From positions 24,899,233 to 24,963,232 of the forward strand of contig OX421495.1 in assembly GCA_949126835.1 (NCBI GenBank): DNA of 64,000 nt, read 5' to 3'. Below the pieces are notes generated by a model. It ran no database searches. It was not told where the DNA came from and saw only the letters and a list, made by a program, of their open reading frames with translations. This stretch comes from Anisus vortex (taxonomy: Eukaryota > Mollusca > Gastropoda > Planorbidae). Position 1 is the stretch's first letter, and the number at the start of each line of letters is the position of its first letter. Both the position numbers and the translations under genes were made by a program. Shown here piece after piece: positions 59,524 through 64,000 of this stretch.

Positions 59524-59920
59524 TGCGTCATAAAAGCTAAATTAATTTACCGAGTGGTTAGAAAGAAGAGAGAGAGAGAGAAAAAAAAGACAGTTCAGAA
59601 ACTAAGTCAAATAGTAGGCTTATATTTTGCCACTAACGGAAACTGTAATGTGTTAACCTATTTTTATCAACATGCCTTTAATTTTAAACGCCATTATACT
59701 ATTATATATCTACATTTTGTGTAATTAAAATCTAAAATATTTCAATTGTAGGCAGGACCGGCTATAGGGTTTTTGATGCCCTAGGCGAAAACAAATTCTG
59801 CGCCCTCATTAAAGTGCATTCGGCGGGGAGAAACTAAGTAGTGTTAGGACATACTTTCCTATTTTCTAAGGCAACTTAAATAAAATACCCTTCGCCTTTC
59901 AGTACCTAGAAGATCTAATT

Positions 59921-61270
59921 CAGTGGTTCCCAACCTTCTTAGAGCCGCGACCCCTTAATACAGCTCCTCATGTTATTGCGACCCCAAACCATACAATTTA
60001 TTTCCTCGCTACCTTATAACTGTAATTTGTATGTAGGATGTACTAGGATGTATTTTTATTGTTAAAGTAGTACATAATTAACATAATTAATTAACATTAG
60101 GCAAAAAAAAAATGGAATTATATATACAAATAGGAAATATTTATTTATTTCTAATTACACCACGACCGTCAGCGGTTGAAATCCCTTCTTTCTCATAGGA
60201 TCAGAATTTTTAGTGACATTCTTCTGACATTCAAAAGCACAATTGCTGCACAATATTCATTCTTGAAATGTAACAATTGATGATGGAGTTTTCTTATTAT
60301 TTGTTTTAAACAAAACTTAAGAATCTCTCCAACAGTATGCAACAGTCGATCAGTTTGCAGCACACGTTTTCTAATCTCTTTTCGTGTATGTAGATCGTGT
60401 TACACTTCTGAAGGACTTGTTGTAATCTAAGCCTCTTATTTTCTTTAAACAAATTAAAATTTGATCGTTGAAGCTTAACGCACTGAAAAACAAACAGGTT
60501 ATAACCACAATTTCAAATGCACGATGTCACCAAATGCCAAAGATGAAAATTGGAAACGCCAGCTGGGTGCGTTCGTTGTCACATCGGCCTTAACGTCCCA
60601 CCGCACAAAGGGCCCATTCTTTCAGCCAACCAAACATTTAGTCACAAGATGTAAACTGTCCAATCAGCTTTCCCGCCCAAAACTAATTATGCGCTCAACT
60701 GTTCCGATTCGCAGAATGATCGGCGTTCATGATCGACCTCCATGCCCCTACTTTTGGTGGAAGGTCAATTCACGTGCAACTAGTGACACCTCTATTAGAA
60801 CGTGCAACTAGTGACACCTCTACTAGAACGTGCAACTAGTGACACCTCTATTAGAACGTGCAACTATGGGGTAAACTAAGTTCCAATATATTCATGAAGA
60901 GTCGTTTTACCGCCAACACTGCTGCTTTCAATGCAGTGGCTGATTTAACAATGAACATGCTTTGAACACGGCAACTCTTTAAAAAAATGTGTGACTGGTC
61001 CGCATAGGCTAAGTACATCACGACGCCAACCCTGTTACATCTGTATTTGTACCGGTAGTATGTGGTGGGGTTGGCACTTTGAGGTTCACACTGGGTACTC
61101 CCAGGGGAGTATGTGCATGTGGGCGGACCCGCTTGAACATGGATAGAGAAGCGGTGTCTCGGTTCCTAAGGCAATCGAAAATATAAGGTTTTCTGGTGGT
61201 CTTAGGCGACCCCCGTGATATGGTCGTTCGACACCCAAAGGGGTCGTGACCCACAGGTTGGGAACCACTT
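59921..61270 (-). mobile_element. SPIN-like hAT transposon, minus orientation
   Basis: 1350 bp with perfect 8-bp duplications ATCTAATT at 59913-59920 and 61271-61278. Read on the minus strand it starts AAGTGGTTCCCAACCTGTGG+GTCACGACCCC...GTCGAACGACC and ends AACATGAGGAGCTGTATTAA...GTTGGGAACCACTG, the same family as 35121-35899. No intact transposase. The interior includes three 28-bp repeats at 60777-60865. Confidence 0.78.
60777..60865. repeat. 28-bp tandem repeat, 3 copies
   Basis: AACGTGCAACTAGTGACACC+TCTATTAG repeated three times plus a partial copy, inside the SPIN-like element. Confidence 0.85.
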
Positions 61271-61809
61271 ATCTAATTTGTCTGCCTATGCTAGTAGAGC
61301 GCAGAAGTACTAAACATTAATTTAGTTTATTTTTTTTTAATTCCCCAATAAAAAACAACAACCTCAATTTGGCCCCCCCGCCCCAAATTTTGCACCCAAG
61401 GCGGCCGCCTAGGTTGCCCTATATGGACGAGCCTGCCCTGATTATAGGCTAGCATAAGCTTAATAGCAATTTCGTTTTCGCACAGATCACTCCCTAGATA
61501 ATCTTGCTTAAGTTAAAACTATAATCTTACTTTAAATTCGCGGTGAGTGAAACTAATACAAAAAGAACAATTTCAAATGACACGCGGTGGAGTTGTGACC
61601 CTGTCCTTGGAAATAAACAGTTCTTTTTTCCCCTCTTCAATAATTATACATTAATACTATAAAAAAAAACATTGGCCACTTCTTTCACTCTTAATCTATA
61701 TCCGACTACAAAAAAAAATATTTAAAAAAAATCACCTAAGCAGGGCCCCCAAGAGAACAAAAATATGCCGGTACGAGATTTTTTCTCTAAGCAAGTCCAT
61801 GGTTTGAGT

Positions 61810-62079
61810 CTAGTCCTGCATATATATTAGTGTTTTAAATGATAAGTTACTGGTATTCTTTGTTTGTTCAGGCAACCCATTCCATGCCCGGATGCCACTT
61901 GGGATGAAAAAGTACTTGTGTGCATTTGTTATCGTATAGGTATCGTATAAGACTCGGACCACGGATGAGCGTAGGACGCAATAATCTTCTTTATATAGAC
62001 GGAGCGTCTGTAATGTATAAGACAAGTTCGCAAAAAGGATAAGGAAAGTGTTTTTAACTTTGTTTATCTGAGCACTCAT
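61810..62079 (-). pseudogene. Non-LTR retrotransposon RT C-terminal remnant
   Basis: 89-codon open stretch ending YFFIPSGIRAWNGLPEQTKN then TSNLSFKTLI. The FF-x-P-x-x-I-R-x-WN-x-LP pattern is the typical C-terminal tail of jockey/CR1-type reverse transcriptases. No catalytic RT motifs remain nearby, so this is a 5'-truncated copy. Confidence 0.65.
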
Positions 62080-62594
62080 TGTAACAGGTGGTTTTCGTGT
62101 TGTATTTCTAAATTATAATTTAATGCCTTATGTATTATTACTACTTTACTCGTTGTTCTTCTATCCTCTAGTAATGCTTAGTGATTTAACTATTGGTGTC
62201 ACTCTTGTCAGTTGTAAGTTGTAAATATTGGCCAGTAATGTATGTTGTGTAGTCAAATGTAAGTTTAGATCTCAGATCCTAAATGCTATCGAAAATAATA
62301 AGGTCCTATATTACAACTAGATGCTTCTTTGCATATTTAACAAAACGTTCAAGTACACATTCAAAGAATACCAAAATTAAGGCCCCCCCCCAGCAGCGCC
62401 ACCTGAGATTAAAGGAGATTTGGGGGCATCATCTCTTAGCTTAATAGCAACAATTAAAAAATACTTGCGTAATTGCCAATTTAATTTTTAATTTTAATAT
62501 TCATGGGCCCCTTAAACTCTTATGGGCCCCGGTACGGCGTCCCGACTGTACCCCCACCCCTCCTCTCGTGGGGCCTGCACCTAAGCGGCTATAT

Positions 62595-62700
62595 CCCAGC
62601 GGGCACATCACGTCGTATCGACGAGGAAACACCTTGGAAACGACTTATCGTGGTTTCTACGTTGTTTCCCCATCGATAAGATGTGGTGTGCCCGCTGTGT
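62595..62700. mobile_element. Palindromic MITE family C copy 2
   Basis: CCCAGCGGGCACATCACGTC...GATGTGGTGTGCCCGCTG. Same foldback family as 59430-59523, with the central stem CGACTTATCG...CATCGATAAG. Confidence 0.7.
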
Positions 62701-62759
62701 ACTCTGAGAAACACAAAAACAAACTAACAGAGCTTAACATAAAACTGCATAGGTAGTGT

Positions 62760-63715
62760 GTTGAGGGTGAAGAGCTGCTGACATCCGCCTCAAGCCACGG
62801 CAGGTAAGTCGGTGACATTTTTTGTTTTAAATCTGCATTTGGGTCGACACCCCCGTCGTGTTTATTTCAATTCACCATGACGTCGAACAGCGGTCGAGAT
62901 TGGTATACATTTTGTCGTAATTTGTAAAGATGGCTGGACACTGACGATGAGCTTTCTTTAACAATACAGGATAATTTCCACAATTTCATTATTAAATTAT
63001 TGTTATTGTTTCATTTAACCATTTTACAACATTTAATTCAATGACATAAATGGATTTAAAAAATACAACTTAACCTAAATTGTATCTATTATAGACCCTA
63101 CTTTTAAAAAAAATTGAATCGTTACAAGATGTGGACAAAATAATCACACGACAATCACTAAACAATTGAGCTTGAATCTTACCATTCTTACCTTTAATTT
63201 GCACGGCGAGGGAAACTAGTCGGTCCCGATAGATTTAAAAACAGAGCACAAAAACTAAAACAACAACAACCTTTCAGCTTTAAGTAACACGACTGTTACA
63301 CAACTGGTGGTACATCAGCAGCTACACTAATATGTAGACCCCTGCGACTTATATCCGTATCCGTGTAAATAATCCGTCCCCACCTCCCCCGATCTCACAT
63401 AATGTTTACAAATGAAAAACTCTTATTGCACTCCACTTCTGATCTAGTCTAAAATATCCGGCTAGAAAAGTTTACATACAATATTTCATATTTCACATAA
63501 CAAATTCATTGACTAGTGAAAAAAACTAAAACTTTTAGCATTATGGCGACAATGCACAAACATATTTGATTTAAAAATAAATGAAGCTAAGCAAAAAAAA
63601 ATAATTTTATAAAGTCTATACAATTCGGTAACGGAATCTGGACGGACAGTTACATAGACTTTATGGTTTTCTAATTTTATTGTCTTATGTTTGTTATTGT
63701 TTTAATGGTTTACGT
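62760..63715. other. Intergenic DNA, no feature recognised
   Basis: AT-rich, no convincing exon, tRNA or repeat. Confidence 0.5.
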
Positions 63716-63720
63716 TTACA

Positions 63721-63854
63721 ATCTATCTATCTATCAATCTATCTATCGGTATCTATCTATCTATCTGTCTATCTATCTACCTTTCTATCCGTCTATGCGT
63801 CTATCCGTCTGTCTGTCTGTCTATCTATTTATCTATCAATCTATCTATCTATCA

Positions 63855-63913
<59 letters not shown>

Positions 63914-64000
63914 AATCCATCTATCTATCTGTATCTATCTATCTATCTGTTTATCTATCTACCTGTCTACCCGTCTATCTATCTATCTATATATCTATCT
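63721..64000. repeat. (CTAT)n microsatellite running off the window
   Basis: Tetranucleotide CTAT array with interspersed GTCT and AATC variants. Continues past the right edge. Confidence 0.95.

Larger units (their letters stand above)
59749..61440. mobile_element. hAT-like element interrupted by a SPIN-like insertion
   Basis: Outer ends: left about TAGGCAGGACCGGCTATAGG...GATGCCCTAGGCG, right (other strand) CAGGGCAGGCTCGTCCATAT+AGGGCAACCTAGGCGGCCGCC. Such ends with GGGCGCC/CCTAGGCGG are common in hAT MITEs. The element is split by the insertion at 59921-61270. Target duplication not resolved. Confidence 0.6.

Noticed and set aside
61018..61268. Two overlapping minus-strand ORFs at 61 kb
   Set aside because: They lie in the terminal region of the SPIN-like element, which is non-coding in related copies.
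63721..64000. CRISPR-like regular repeat at the right edge
   Set aside because: A simple CTAT microsatellite in animal DNA, without unique spacers.

Overview
This is invertebrate animal DNA: AT-rich, intron-rich and crowded with transposons and minisatellites. Kinesin light chain (KLC), eIF5, tRNA-derived SINEs, hAT elements and one element that looks like a SPIN (Space Invaders) transposon suggest a mollusc, most likely a gastropod, possibly a freshwater pulmonate snail. The species call is inference. The exon models rest on conserved protein sequence, GT-AG splice sites and matching phases.

Layout. (1) About 1-26 kb, minus strand: kinesin light chain, from two alternative first exons (18602-18633 and 25872-25894) to an exon at 1026-1134; the C-terminal end lies left of the window. 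It has two pairs of tandemly duplicated, apparently mutually exclusive exons, 88+88 nt in TPR2 and 90+90 nt in TPR4. Its introns hold five minisatellites, SINEs and MITEs. (2) 26-36.4 kb: the interval between the divergent KLC and eIF5 genes, with a 37-bp minisatellite, a SINE, a decayed hAT transposon with 8-bp target duplications, a retrotransposon remnant and a SPIN-like hAT element. (3) 36.4-51.5 kb, plus strand: a complete eIF5 gene with ten coding exons and 461 aa. A poor-context uORF overlaps its start codon. Its 6.3-kb last intron holds, in antisense, an apparently intact TTAA-flanked Kolobok-type transposon with a two-exon, 601-aa transposase. (4) 51.5-64 kb: mostly repeats, plus a phase-consistent five-exon minus-strand model (54239-57376) for an unrecognised 194-aa protein with a signal peptide, a 28-bp minisatellite, a nested pair of hAT elements, palindromic MITEs, a non-LTR remnant and a terminal CTAT microsatellite.

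The two conserved genes are unrelated in function: KLC is the cargo-binding subunit of kinesin-1, and eIF5 is the GTPase activator of the 43S initiation complex. The points most worth checking are the combinatorial KLC exon architecture (up to 8 isoforms), the eIF5 uORF and the intact transposon.
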